In this document: one piece after another, positions 25,002-31,799 of the stretch
Position numbering within the stretch: position 1 is the stretch's first letter
Layout: every line of letters begins with the position of its first letter
Source of the DNA: an uncultured Bryobacterales bacterium
GTDB taxonomy: Bacteria; Acidobacteriota; Terriglobia; Bryobacterales; Bryobacteraceae
NCBI GenBank assembly: GCA_937959285.1
Contig: CALGAR010000025.1
Location: 11,962-75,961 of the forward strand
Direction of reading: 5' to 3'
Length of the DNA: 64,000 nucleotides
The notes under the pieces: model-generated
Seen by the model: only the letters and a program-made list of their open reading frames with translations
Databases searched by the model: none
What the model was told of the DNA's origin: nothing
Position numbers and translations under genes: made by a program

Positions 25002-26048
25002 ATGAAGTTTTCCCGGCGTCTCTTGTTTGGCCTGGCCCCGCTTGTTCCGCCTGCTTTGAAAGCGCAGTCGGCAAGGCGGGATCCCATCCGGATTGTCTCT
25101 CTGACTCCGTTTGAGCCGGACGAGATCAAGCGGATCGTATCAGCGGCGCCGGGAGTGCAGGTGGAGATGATCATCACGACCCGGTCCGAACTGCGGCCGC
25201 ACCTCAAAGATGCCGAAGTGCTCTACGGACAGATTTCCGGGAAAGAGCTGGATTATGCTCCGAAGCTCAAATGGGTTCAGGCTGGCAGCGCCGGTGTGGA
25301 GTGGATGGACGTTGAGTTCCGCAAAAGCCCGGTCGTCCTGACCAACATGGCCCGTGTCTTCGCGCCGGGTATCTCCGAGACGGCCATGGGACTGCTCCTG
25401 GCGCTGACGCGCCGGATCGGAACCGATTATGTCCCGCAATTCCTGAGGCGCGAGTGGAAGCCGATCGGAACGGTCCGGTCCTCGCATCACATCGAACTGG
25501 CCGGGAAGGTCATGGGCATCGTGGGAATGGGCGGGATCGGAACGGAGATTGCGCGCCGGGCGCACTACGGTTTCGACATGCGAATCGTCGGAATTGACGC
25601 CAAACCGATGCCCAAGCCGCATTTTGTAGAAGAGCTTCACGACCCGTCGTGGTTCATGACAATGGTCCCCAAGGTGGACGTACTCGTCTCGGCCGCGCCG
25701 CACACGCCCAAGACGGATCGTATGTTCAATGAGCAGGTCTTTCGAAGTATGAAGAAGACCGCTTACTTTCTGGGGATGTCGCGCGGGAACCTGTTCGACG
25801 ATATGGCGCTCGTTAAAGCTCTGAAGGAAGGTTGGATCGCCGGAGCCGGGCTTGATGTGTTTCCGCAGGAGCCGATTCCGCCGAGCCATCCCATCTTCGA
25901 CTGCCCGAACGTCGTCATCACACCGCATACCTCGGGGTGGAGCCCGGACAGACAGCGGCGGTTGGTCGAGTTCTTTGCCGAAAATGTGAGGCGATATGCC
26001 AGCGGGCTTCCCCTGATGAATGTTGTGGATAAGGAGGCCGGATATTAG
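25002..26048 (+). CDS. D-2-hydroxyacid dehydrogenase with a Tat-like signal
   Basis: A 348-residue protein. The ATG at 25002 gives the twin-arginine-like signal MKFSRRLLFGLAPLVPPALK; two upstream in-frame starts would only add low-quality sequence. The Rossmann domain is intact: GKVMGIVGMGGIGTEIA (GxGxxG) and an Asp after the second strand, IVGIDAKPMP. The catalytic Arg (MSRGNLFDD), Glu (DVFPQEPIPP) and His (VVITPHTSGW) are all present. Known: the family interconverts 2-hydroxyacids and 2-oxoacids with NAD(P). Exported members are rare and would need Tat to carry the cofactor. A product or substrate cannot be named. Confidence 0.87.
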   Translation: MKFSRRLLFGLAPLVPPALKAQSARRDPIRIVSLTPFEPDEIKRIVSAAPGVQVEMIITTRSELRPHLKDAEVLYGQISGKELDYAPKLKWVQAGSAGVEWMDVEFRKSPVVLTNMARVFAPGISETAMGLLLALTRRIGTDYVPQFLRREWKPIGTVRSSHHIELAGKVMGIVGMGGIGTEIARRAHYGFDMRIVGIDAKPMPKPHFVEELHDPSWFMTMVPKVDVLVSAAPHTPKTDRMFNEQVFRSMKKTAYFLGMSRGNLFDDMALVKALKEGWIAGAGLDVFPQEPIPPSHPIFDCPNVVITPHTSGWSPDRQRRLVEFFAENVRRYASGLPLMNVVDKEAGY

Positions 26049-26165
26049 CGGATTGCAATTAGGCTGCATTTTCCAACACTTTCTGGGCGGCCTTGAAAAA
26101 GTTTCATCAGCTTTTCCACAAGAAGGCCTTTCATTTGCCACGGGATCGCTGTAGTATCGACTTAA

Positions 26166-26226
26166 GGCAGCGGTCTGAAAGCACCTTCAGGTGGCGGGAA
26201 ACGGAACGAGTCTGCCGTGGGACCGC
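26166..26226 (+). other. Candidate structured RNA element (possible pseudoknot)
   Basis: Two complementary pairs interleave: GGCAG (26166-26170) with CTGCC (26212-26216), and GCGGTC (26170-26175) with GACCGC (26221-26226). A small hairpin CACC/GGTG with loop TTCA (26182-26193) lies inside. The order a-b-a'-b' is that of an H-type pseudoknot. No known riboswitch family is recognised, and pairings this short can arise by chance in GC-rich DNA. Confidence 0.25.
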
Positions 26227-26347
26227 AGCGCTCCGACCTCGCCCATCGTTTCAAACGCCGGGCATCCGGCCGTCTGACCTGAGCCTCGTCGAGGGCCGCC
26301 CCGTTTACCGAAAAATCGTCTTTACAAGAATTTCCTTCACGCTGTGT

Positions 26348-26375
26348 TTGCGTGTAACCACATTGTAACTATACT
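26348..26375 (+). promoter_or_regulatory. Candidate promoter before a small membrane ORF
   Basis: TATACT (26370-26375) is a good -10 box. A weak TTGCGT -35 lies 16 nt upstream at 26348-26353. Transcription would begin about 30 nt before the AGGGAGG sequence at 26401-26407. Confidence 0.4.
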
Positions 26376-26413
26376 CAATACAACAGCGTCTATCGAACGC
26401 AGGGAGGCTTGGG

Positions 26414-26659
26414 ATGGCAAGATTCTTACTACACGGACACCTGAGGAGAAGCCGCAGGGTCAACATGCTCGGAATGGCGTTACTTTTCTTTCTTCTCCTT
26501 GTGCTCGTTGCCTCGCTGTTCCATGGCGTAAGAACACTCGTCGTCCAGCAAAACGCCGGCGTGATCGCCGCCGCCGCCAAGTTCATCCCACAGGGCGCGA
26601 CTGAGGTTGGCCAACGCTTGAACGTCGGCGATCACATGCTCAAGCTTCACGCCAACTAA
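26414..26659 (+). CDS. Small one-helix membrane ORF, partly antisense to the PilZ gene
   Basis: An 81-codon frame. AGGGAGG at 26401-26407 is 6 nt before the ATG, a textbook spacing. The N-terminus is basic (MARFLLHGHLRRSRRVN) and runs into one strong transmembrane helix (MLGMALLFFLLLVLVASLF). The tail is soluble (GVRTLVVQQNAGVI). The last 180 bp lie antisense to the end of the PilZ gene. Known: nothing matches this by name. Against it, antisense overlaps of this length are uncommon and the hydrophobic run could be a reading of the PilZ gene's charged tail. I keep it because signals at its 5' end are better than most in this window. Confidence 0.35.
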   Translation: MARFLLHGHLRRSRRVNMLGMALLFFLLLVLVASLFHGVRTLVVQQNAGVIAAAAKFIPQGATEVGQRLNVGDHMLKLHAN

Positions 26660-26887
26660 GAACGCCGACCCTGTTAGGCTACAGTAGCACGCTTCTCCAA
26701 GGAACATCTGGCCGTTACAGTCAATCCGCAAAGGAACTGCGAGCGGAATCGGCCGATCGGAGAGGATCGCCATCCCGTTCCGGGAACGATTCTGCACGGT
26801 TACCGGCCAGGATGCTTCCGTGTCGCCGAGCAGGAACAGGACGGCGGGATCCGTCGCGGCATGCCGGGGTTCCTTCCTTCGATCCAT
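26480..26887 (-). CDS. PilZ domain protein (c-di-GMP receptor-like)
   Basis: A 135-residue protein consisting mainly of one PilZ domain. Both c-di-GMP-binding motifs are intact: RKEPR near the start (RxxxR, in MDRRKEPRHAATDP) and NRSRNG (D/NxSxxG, in VQNRSRNGMAILSD). The C-terminal tail after about residue 105 is charged and may be partly an overprinted antisense region (see 26414-26659). Known: PilZ proteins bind c-di-GMP and change motility, exopolysaccharide export or transcription. It lies 46 bp after the stop of a GGDEF-like gene on the same strand, so they are probably cotranscribed. Strong family call. Confidence 0.9.
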   Translation of the reverse strand: MDRRKEPRHAATDPAVLFLLGDTEASWPVTVQNRSRNGMAILSDRPIPLAVPLRIDCNGQMFLGEACYCSLTGSAFLVGVKLEHVIADVQALANLSRALWDELGGGGDHAGVLLDDECSYAMEQRGNEHKEKKEK

Positions 26888-26933
26888 AAGCCGCTTATCG
26901 ACCAGCGGCGTTAGGCTTTAGGAATCCAAGCTC

Positions 26934-27434
26934 TCAGGAAACGGCGTGCCGGGCGGCGAAGTCGTCAAGGCTCTGCGCGAGCAGGGCGGGCGAGGGAAGT
27001 TGCCGCGATACAAGGACGCCGGCGGTGGACGTAACCGTGACGCGCGAGTCGCGGGCGGGAGGAGCGTTCAAAAGGATTTCGAACGGTTCAGGCTGGCAGA
27101 AGGCTCCGTCCCAGGCGCGGGGCATCTCCAGCCGGCCCTCGGGAAGGACGACAAGAAACGAGCTGGAAGTCCAGCGGTGCAGGGGAACATGAGCGGGGAG
27201 GCGTTGCCGGAGGCGTCCGGCGAACTCGCGAAGCAGTCTGGAGACGGCTTCGTCTCCGAATTCATCGCGGATGTGCTCCACCTGGTTTACGACGAAAATC
27301 AAAGCCAGAATGGCTCCGCCCTGGGAGGCCGCTTCGGCAAGCGCATCCTCTGCCAGGCTGCGGTTGAGCCACGGAGAGCGGCCAGACCACGGTTGCCAAG
27401 CCCGATCCTGAGCTTGTACTGCGTCACTTGTCAT
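26934..27434 (-). CDS. GGDEF-like domain protein with lost active site
   Basis: A 166-residue protein. The fold of a diguanylate cyclase domain is recognisable: NRSLAEDALAEAASQGGAILALIFVVNQ, shown by LALIFVVNQVEHIRDEFGDEAV, the helix SRLLREFAGRLRQRLP, and a strand-turn-strand HRWTSSSFLVVLP. In a working enzyme the turn would read GGDEF or GGEEF; here it is TSSSF. The C-terminal VTVTSTAGVLVS matches the usual last strands. Known: domains with a ruined GG[D/E]EF motif do not synthesise c-di-GMP but may bind partners or nucleotide. It is directly upstream of PilZ. The protein has no sensory domain, which is also unusual. Confidence 0.75.
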   Translation of the reverse strand: MTSDAVQAQDRAWQPWSGRSPWLNRSLAEDALAEAASQGGAILALIFVVNQVEHIRDEFGDEAVSRLLREFAGRLRQRLPAHVPLHRWTSSSFLVVLPEGRLEMPRAWDGAFCQPEPFEILLNAPPARDSRVTVTSTAGVLVSRQLPSPALLAQSLDDFAARHAVS

Positions 27435-27650
27435 TCATTCCACCCGAACACTGGCGCGCCGGCTGACACCGCTTGCCGTACCCCGGCCGGGTCGGCGCCT
27501 GTTTTTGTCGGATCGGATTGCCGGGCGCCCGCGCCTGTGAAATAACATGAACGATTGTTCTATTGGGGAATCGGCAGTGCGCTGCCCGTGCCGGACAGCC
27601 CCGGTGAGGGCTAATGGTAGGGACCGATGGGGTTAATGGGATCCGTGAAA

Positions 27651-28007
27651 TTACTTAGAAATCACACAAAGCCAGGCGAGCAGTCCGAGGCCCGCCGCAA
27701 TCAGCACCTTCATCCAAAGCGGCACTGCGAGTAAAGGGGAAGGTTCGGGATGCCGTTGCTCAGCACATTCCTGTAGCGCACTTGCCAAGCGAGCCCGGAT
27801 ACCGGACGGGAGGACTTGTATCGCGCGGTTGAGTTCACGGCGGCCGCCGCGGTCCGCAATCAGAATGGTCGCCGAGTTCTGCCCGCTGGTCGATTGTAGT
27901 AGCTTCCGGCGCAGCTTTGGCGGCACTTCATCGATTGTCCGGTATACCTGGGTGCCGTTTCGAACTGAAATCAGAATGGTGGATGTGCGAAGGGTTAACT
28001 GCTTCAC
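27651..28007 (-). CDS. Tail-anchored hypothetical protein, coupled to the LysR gene
   Basis: A 118-residue protein that starts with a GTG overlapping the TGA of the LysR gene (GTGA). The soluble part has two similar-looking beta segments (TSTILISVRNGTQVY and NSATILIADRGGRRELN) separated by helices with PPKLRRKLLQ and PSGIRARLASAL; the internal similarity suggests a duplicated small domain. The C-terminus is a single transmembrane helix (MKVLIAAGLGLLAWLCVISK), so the protein is probably tail-anchored in the inner membrane with its body in the cytoplasm. I do not recognise the family. Regulation is likely tied to the LysR gene by translational coupling. Confidence 0.7.
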   Translation of the reverse strand: MKQLTLRTSTILISVRNGTQVYRTIDEVPPKLRRKLLQSTSGQNSATILIADRGGRRELNRAIQVLPSGIRARLASALQECAEQRHPEPSPLLAVPLWMKVLIAAGLGLLAWLCVISK

Positions 28008-28942
28008 CGAGTCGATTTTTCTCCTGCCTTCATTACCAGGCTGGGTTCCACCGCTCCCGCTGCTTTCGCCTGAGCCAGCACCACCTCGATGAAGCCGAGG
28101 GCTGCCTTGGACAGGGCCTTGTCTTTGCGGTAGATGACGCCGAGACGCCGGATCATCGGTTCCGGTCCGAGGGGAACAACAGCCAGTTTGCCCGCTTCGA
28201 CCTCCTCCTTGCAATGAGAGGCAGCGAGGAAGGAGATGCCAAGCCCGGCGAGCACGAAGCGCTTGATCATTTCCGTGGAATCGAGCTCCATGGAAATCTG
28301 AATCTCGTCCTCCACCGGTTCCAGCCACACGCTCAAACGGGAGCGCGTCGTACCGGACTTCGGTAGGAGCAGCGGATAGGGGATGAGATCCGATGGAAAA
28401 ACGGTCTCCCGGTTCGCAAGGGGATGCCCAGCCGGGACCAGCAGCTTGATCTCGTCCGAGTGGATCCGCACTACCTGAAGCTTCTTCTCTTGCACGGGAA
28501 GCTGGGTGATTCCGAAATCAGCCAGGTTGTCCGTCACGGCATCCACAACGTGGCTGCCGTAGGAGCGGTCGACCAACAGCTGTACGTTGGGAAAGCGCTT
28601 TTTGTACTCCGAGAAAACCTGGGGAAGGACGTAAATGCACGTAGCTTCGTTTGCCGCGATCACCAGTTCGCCGCGGGGCACGCGCTCGAGTTCGTTGATG
28701 CTCTCCTGGGCGCGCTTACGAAGCTCCAGGATCTGTTCCGCATACTGACAGAAAATCTTGCCGGAAGCGGTCAGGGCTATTCTTGTGCCGAGGCGTTCGA
28801 ACAGAGTCGTATTCAGCTCCTGTTCCAGCTGCCTCACCTGGGCGCTGATTGCAGGCTGTGTCCGGTAGCAGGTCTGAGCGGCTTTAGAGAAACTTTTCAG
28901 TCTTACAATCTCAAGGAACGTATGAAGCTGATCGAGGTCCAT
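28004..28942 (-). CDS. LysR-family transcriptional regulator
   Basis: A 312-residue protein. The ATG at 28942 gives MDLDQLHTFLEIVRLKSF; a TTG two codons upstream is an alternative. Residues 1-65 form the winged helix-turn-helix (SFSKAAQTCYRTQPAISAQVRQLEQELNTTLFERLG, seen as AAQTCYRTQPAISAQVRQLE and LFERLGTRI). Residues about 90-300 are the substrate-binding domain (LVIAANEATCIYVLPQVF, IHSDEIKLLVPAGHPLA, ERVVLAGLGISFLA-type segment RFVLAGLGISFLAAS). The family binds small metabolites to control nearby genes. The ligand is unknown. It is divergent from the TIGR03790 gene, and the two share a compact promoter region at 28943-29078. Confidence 0.9.
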   Translation of the reverse strand: MDLDQLHTFLEIVRLKSFSKAAQTCYRTQPAISAQVRQLEQELNTTLFERLGTRIALTASGKIFCQYAEQILELRKRAQESINELERVPRGELVIAANEATCIYVLPQVFSEYKKRFPNVQLLVDRSYGSHVVDAVTDNLADFGITQLPVQEKKLQVVRIHSDEIKLLVPAGHPLANRETVFPSDLIPYPLLLPKSGTTRSRLSVWLEPVEDEIQISMELDSTEMIKRFVLAGLGISFLAASHCKEEVEAGKLAVVPLGPEPMIRRLGVIYRKDKALSKAALGFIEVVLAQAKAAGAVEPSLVMKAGEKSTR

Positions 28943-29020
28943 ATACAATCACCCTCGTCGGCACATCGCTCCTAAGAAATTTGACTGCACCGACATGGGT
29001 ATGGCAGGCGAGGCCCTTTC

Positions 29021-29026
29021 ATTATA
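29021..29026 (-). promoter_or_regulatory. -10 box of the LysR promoter
   Basis: On the minus strand the bases read TATAAT, a perfect -10. A partly matching TTCGGC lies 17 nt upstream. It is back to back with the plus-strand -10 at 29037-29042. Confidence 0.5.
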
Positions 29027-29036
29027 GCATTAGCCG

Positions 29037-29042
29037 TATAAT
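29037..29042 (+). promoter_or_regulatory. -10 box of the TIGR03790 gene promoter
   Basis: TATAAT is a perfect -10, 37 bp before the ATG at 29079. No good -35 is seen, so the divergent LysR protein may act as activator; that is an inference. Confidence 0.45.
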
Positions 29043-29078
29043 AGCCGAATTGCCACGATCCGGGCCGCCGCCCTCCAA

Positions 29079-30194
29079 ATGCTTTGCCGGACCTCTCTGC
29101 TGCTGAGGACCTTCGGACTGGTGATGTTGCCACTTTGCCTCGGGGCACAGCCATCCGACCAGGTACTCGTCGTCGTGAACCGATTCTCTGACGATTCGCG
29201 AAATTTGGGGTACTATTACGCGCAGAAAAGGAATATTCCACCGCGGAATATTTGCCAGATCCGTGTCACGGCGGATGAGACGATCGACCGCGCCACGTAC
29301 GACCTCAAGATCGCCCGTCCTATTGCGGCGTTCCTCAAGACGAGGGGACTGGTTGAGCACATCGTATACATTGTCACAACCATCGGCGTCCCGCTGCGAA
29401 TCCGGGGAAGCGGCGGACCATCGGGCGATCAGGCGGCGGTGGACTCCGAGCTCGCCCTGCTCTATCAGGATCTGAAGGGCGAATCGCATCCGGTTAACGG
29501 CGCGCTGCGCAATCCGTTCTTCGGCCGCACTGGCGAACCCTTCGATCACAAGCGGTTTCCAATCTATCTGGTCACGCGGCTCGCAGCTTATGACCTGGAG
29601 CAGGCCAAGTCCCTGATCGACCGGAGCCTGCGAGCGTCGAACCGGGGCAGGGTGGCGCTGGATCTGAAGGCTGACGGCAGTGCGGAGGAAGGCGACCGCT
29701 GGCTGCGCATGGCCTCCCTGTTGCTGCCCCGGGAGCGCGTGGTGCTGGAGGAAACCGCCAAGTTGCTGGACGGACAAGAGGATTTGGTGGGCTACGCCTC
29801 TTGGGGATCCAATGATCCGAACCGCCGGCAGCGCCGTCTGAAGCTTCGATTTCTACCGGGCGCTCTCGTCACCGAATATGTCTCGACGAATGGCCGAACT
29901 CTAGCCCGCCCACCGGACACATGGAATCTCGGCAGTTGGAAGGATCCGGCAAGCTGGTTCGCGGGATCCCCGCAAAGCCTTGCTTTGGATTACATCGAGG
30001 CGGGTGCGAGCGGAGTTTCCGCACACGTCTACGAGCCTTACTTGCAGTTCACTCCCCGCCCGGATCTTCTGTTTCCCGCTTACGTTAAGGGGAGGAACCT
30101 CGCGGAGAGCTTCTACCTCTCAATCCCTGCGCTGAGCTGGCAGAACGTCGTCATAGGCGATCCCCTGTGCCGCCTGAATGACTACCGGCCGTAG
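29079..30194 (+). CDS. TIGR03790 family secreted protein
   Basis: A 371-residue protein with a signal peptide (LLLRTFGLVMLPLCLGAQ). The family hallmark is at the start of the mature protein: DQVLVVVNRFSDDS, LGYYYAQKRNIPPRNICQI. Later segments fit the family: VYIVTTIGVPLRI, AVDSELALLY, YLVTRLAAYDLEQAKSLIDR, VGYASWGSND, a conserved SWFAGSPQSLALDYIEAGAS and the C-terminal WQNVVIGDPLCR. Known: TIGR03790 proteins are exported proteins of unknown activity, common in Acidobacteriota, Planctomycetota and Verrucomicrobiota. It overlaps the next, convergent gene by 13 nt. Confidence 0.85.
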   Translation: MLCRTSLLLRTFGLVMLPLCLGAQPSDQVLVVVNRFSDDSRNLGYYYAQKRNIPPRNICQIRVTADETIDRATYDLKIARPIAAFLKTRGLVEHIVYIVTTIGVPLRIRGSGGPSGDQAAVDSELALLYQDLKGESHPVNGALRNPFFGRTGEPFDHKRFPIYLVTRLAAYDLEQAKSLIDRSLRASNRGRVALDLKADGSAEEGDRWLRMASLLLPRERVVLEETAKLLDGQEDLVGYASWGSNDPNRRQRRLKLRFLPGALVTEYVSTNGRTLARPPDTWNLGSWKDPASWFAGSPQSLALDYIEAGASGVSAHVYEPYLQFTPRPDLLFPAYVKGRNLAESFYLSIPALSWQNVVIGDPLCRLNDYRP

Positions 30195-30781
30195 ATTTCA
30201 GCCACCATCGGCGCGATCTCGTCCGGGACCATTTGCCGCCAGCCGTCACCTGATCGTACGAGCTCCCGAACGCGCGTCGCGGAAACCTCGCTCCAGTCTT
30301 CCGTCTGGAGTGTCTGGATCCGGTCGCGAAGATGGGGCGGTGGCGCATACTCTCCCTTCCTCCTTACGACGAGCAGGCCGAATTCCTTTAGCATCTGATT
30401 GATGGCCCCCGGCGTACCGTAATCCCAATTGACAATCCGCTCCGCCGCGTCCCGGCCGCAGAGAAACCAAAGGTCTACGCCGCTGCCAAGTTCTGAGTGA
30501 CACTCCCTGGCAAGATCGATAAACAGGGCGCGATCGCTGGTAGCGAGAGCGAAGCGGGAGCGCTCGTCGATCACCGCTTGTAGCATGCGCAGCCTCTCCT
30601 CGAAGGTCGCTCCCCGATACTCTTTATGCGGGAAAGAGTGCGGAAGAACAAACAGAACTTCCTCACAGACTTTGAGGGAAGCTTCTGCGATGCCAAGGTG
30701 AGCGCGGGTGGGAGGATTGAACGTCCCGGGGAAGACGGCCAGCTTTCGAACATCGGGGCGCGGGCGGCGCAGGAACTGCAT
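30182..30781 (-). CDS. Nicotinate-nucleotide adenylyltransferase-like (NadD-like) protein
   Basis: A 199-residue nucleotidyltransferase of normal NadD length. The N-terminal signature is AVFPGTFNPPTRAHLGIAEA. Standard NadD has GGTFDPxHxGH; here the first His is replaced by Thr and the Gly by Ala (TRAH), so the (H/T)xGH motif is altered. Other features fit: a substrate-binding LPHSFPHKEY, the WFLCGRDAAERIVNW segment (xGxD) and the C-terminal WSEVSATRVRELVRSGDG (ISxTxxR). Known: NadD adenylates nicotinate mononucleotide in NAD synthesis. A different, related nucleotidyltransferase is the alternative. The overlapped convergent neighbour gives no clue. Confidence 0.75.
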   Translation of the reverse strand: MQFLRRPRPDVRKLAVFPGTFNPPTRAHLGIAEASLKVCEEVLFVLPHSFPHKEYRGATFEERLRMLQAVIDERSRFALATSDRALFIDLARECHSELGSGVDLWFLCGRDAAERIVNWDYGTPGAINQMLKEFGLLVVRRKGEYAPPPHLRDRIQTLQTEDWSEVSATRVRELVRSGDGWRQMVPDEIAPMVAEIYGR

Positions 30782-31014
30782 ATCTCCATGCTGAGATATC
30801 TCCGCCTCTCCTGCAATCCAGCCGTTCCGTAAGAACCGCTCCTTCTACTTGGAAGCTGTCGGTGCCGCAACTGTACCGCTGATCGAAGATGTGTTCGATG
30901 AAGAAATTCGCGATCGGGGCGGAGAAGAGTAATGTAGAAGAATACCGAACTGTGTACGGCAACTGACCGACCCTTGTGAACGTCTGACCCTGGTAGAGTG
31001 GATCACTAAAGAAC

Positions 31015-31719
31015 ATGTTCACCTGGATTTGCCCGCAATGCAGCCATGAAGTTCCCCCTTCCTACAGCGAGTGTCCGCACTGCGCAGCGATGGGGAAGGA
31101 AAAGGCTCAGCCGGCTGGTGAAACATCTGCCGCGGCTGAAGCCCCGCCCGCTCAGCCCGTTGCCCCGCTGACTTCCGGGTCGGCGCCTGCAGCCCAGACG
31201 GCAACCGCGCCAGCGCAAGCTTGGGTGGCGGCGCCGCGCAGGAAGATGCCAGACTGGGTTGTCGCCGTTCTCGTCGCTGGCGGCCTGATCGCTGCCGGCG
31301 CGTTGGGCTTTTATCTGCTGCAGCGCTCCCGGACTACTTCCACGGCGGCCGCGTCTGCCCCGACTCAACTGGAGAAACCCGGTACGCCTGCACCGGCCGC
31401 AAAGCACCGATACGCAAAGTATCTGGATGTTACAGGAATTCGTGTGACAGAGGATGGACGCAGGAACCTCAAGGTGACTTTTCTGGTCGTCAACCATTCC
31501 CCTGCTGAACTGGCAGGTATTGCTGCCAACGTGAGCCTGAGACGGTCGACATCAAGCCCTGACGAGGAACCGTTGACGTCGTTCGCATTCAAATTGCCAG
31601 CGCTTGGCCCCTACGAGTCAAAGGAGATTACGGTGCCGGCAAAGACCAAGCTGCGAGCGTATGAGCTGCCGGACTGGCAGTTCCTGCGGGCTGACCTCGA
31701 GATCACCTCGCCGCAGTAA
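31015..31719 (+). CDS. Zinc-ribbon single-pass membrane protein
   Basis: A 234-residue protein. The N-terminus has a zinc ribbon, MFTWICPQCSHEVPPSYSEC with CPHC following. A low-complexity Ala/Pro linker leads to one transmembrane helix (VVAVLVAGGLIAAGALGFYL) near residue 80-100. The periplasmic C-terminal part is a beta-rich domain (LDVTGIRVTEDGRRNLKVTF, VVNHSPAELAGIAANVSL and EITVPAKTKLRAYELPDWQF). The layout is common in Acidobacteriota as a 'zinc ribbon domain-containing' protein of unknown role. Start ATG 31015 is the first Met of the ribbon. A 233-bp gap precedes it; nothing in that gap is recognised. Confidence 0.8.
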   Translation: MFTWICPQCSHEVPPSYSECPHCAAMGKEKAQPAGETSAAAEAPPAQPVAPLTSGSAPAAQTATAPAQAWVAAPRRKMPDWVVAVLVAGGLIAAGALGFYLLQRSRTTSTAAASAPTQLEKPGTPAPAAKHRYAKYLDVTGIRVTEDGRRNLKVTFLVVNHSPAELAGIAANVSLRRSTSSPDEEPLTSFAFKLPALGPYESKEITVPAKTKLRAYELPDWQFLRADLEITSPQ

Positions 31720-31799
31720 GAGCCTCGATACTCCGGCCGCCCCCGCGCAGGAGAGGCGGACAGTGCAGTGCTAACATGGACTGCATCCGCACTCCTCTT

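Larger units (their letters stand above)
26049..26413. other. Long intergenic region with structured-looking sequence
   Basis: A 365-bp stretch with no coding frame I trust. It holds a pair of interleaved complementary segments at 26166-26226 (see separate entry) and, near its end, a candidate promoter and an AGGGAGG ribosome-binding sequence in front of the small frame at 26414. Confidence 0.5.
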
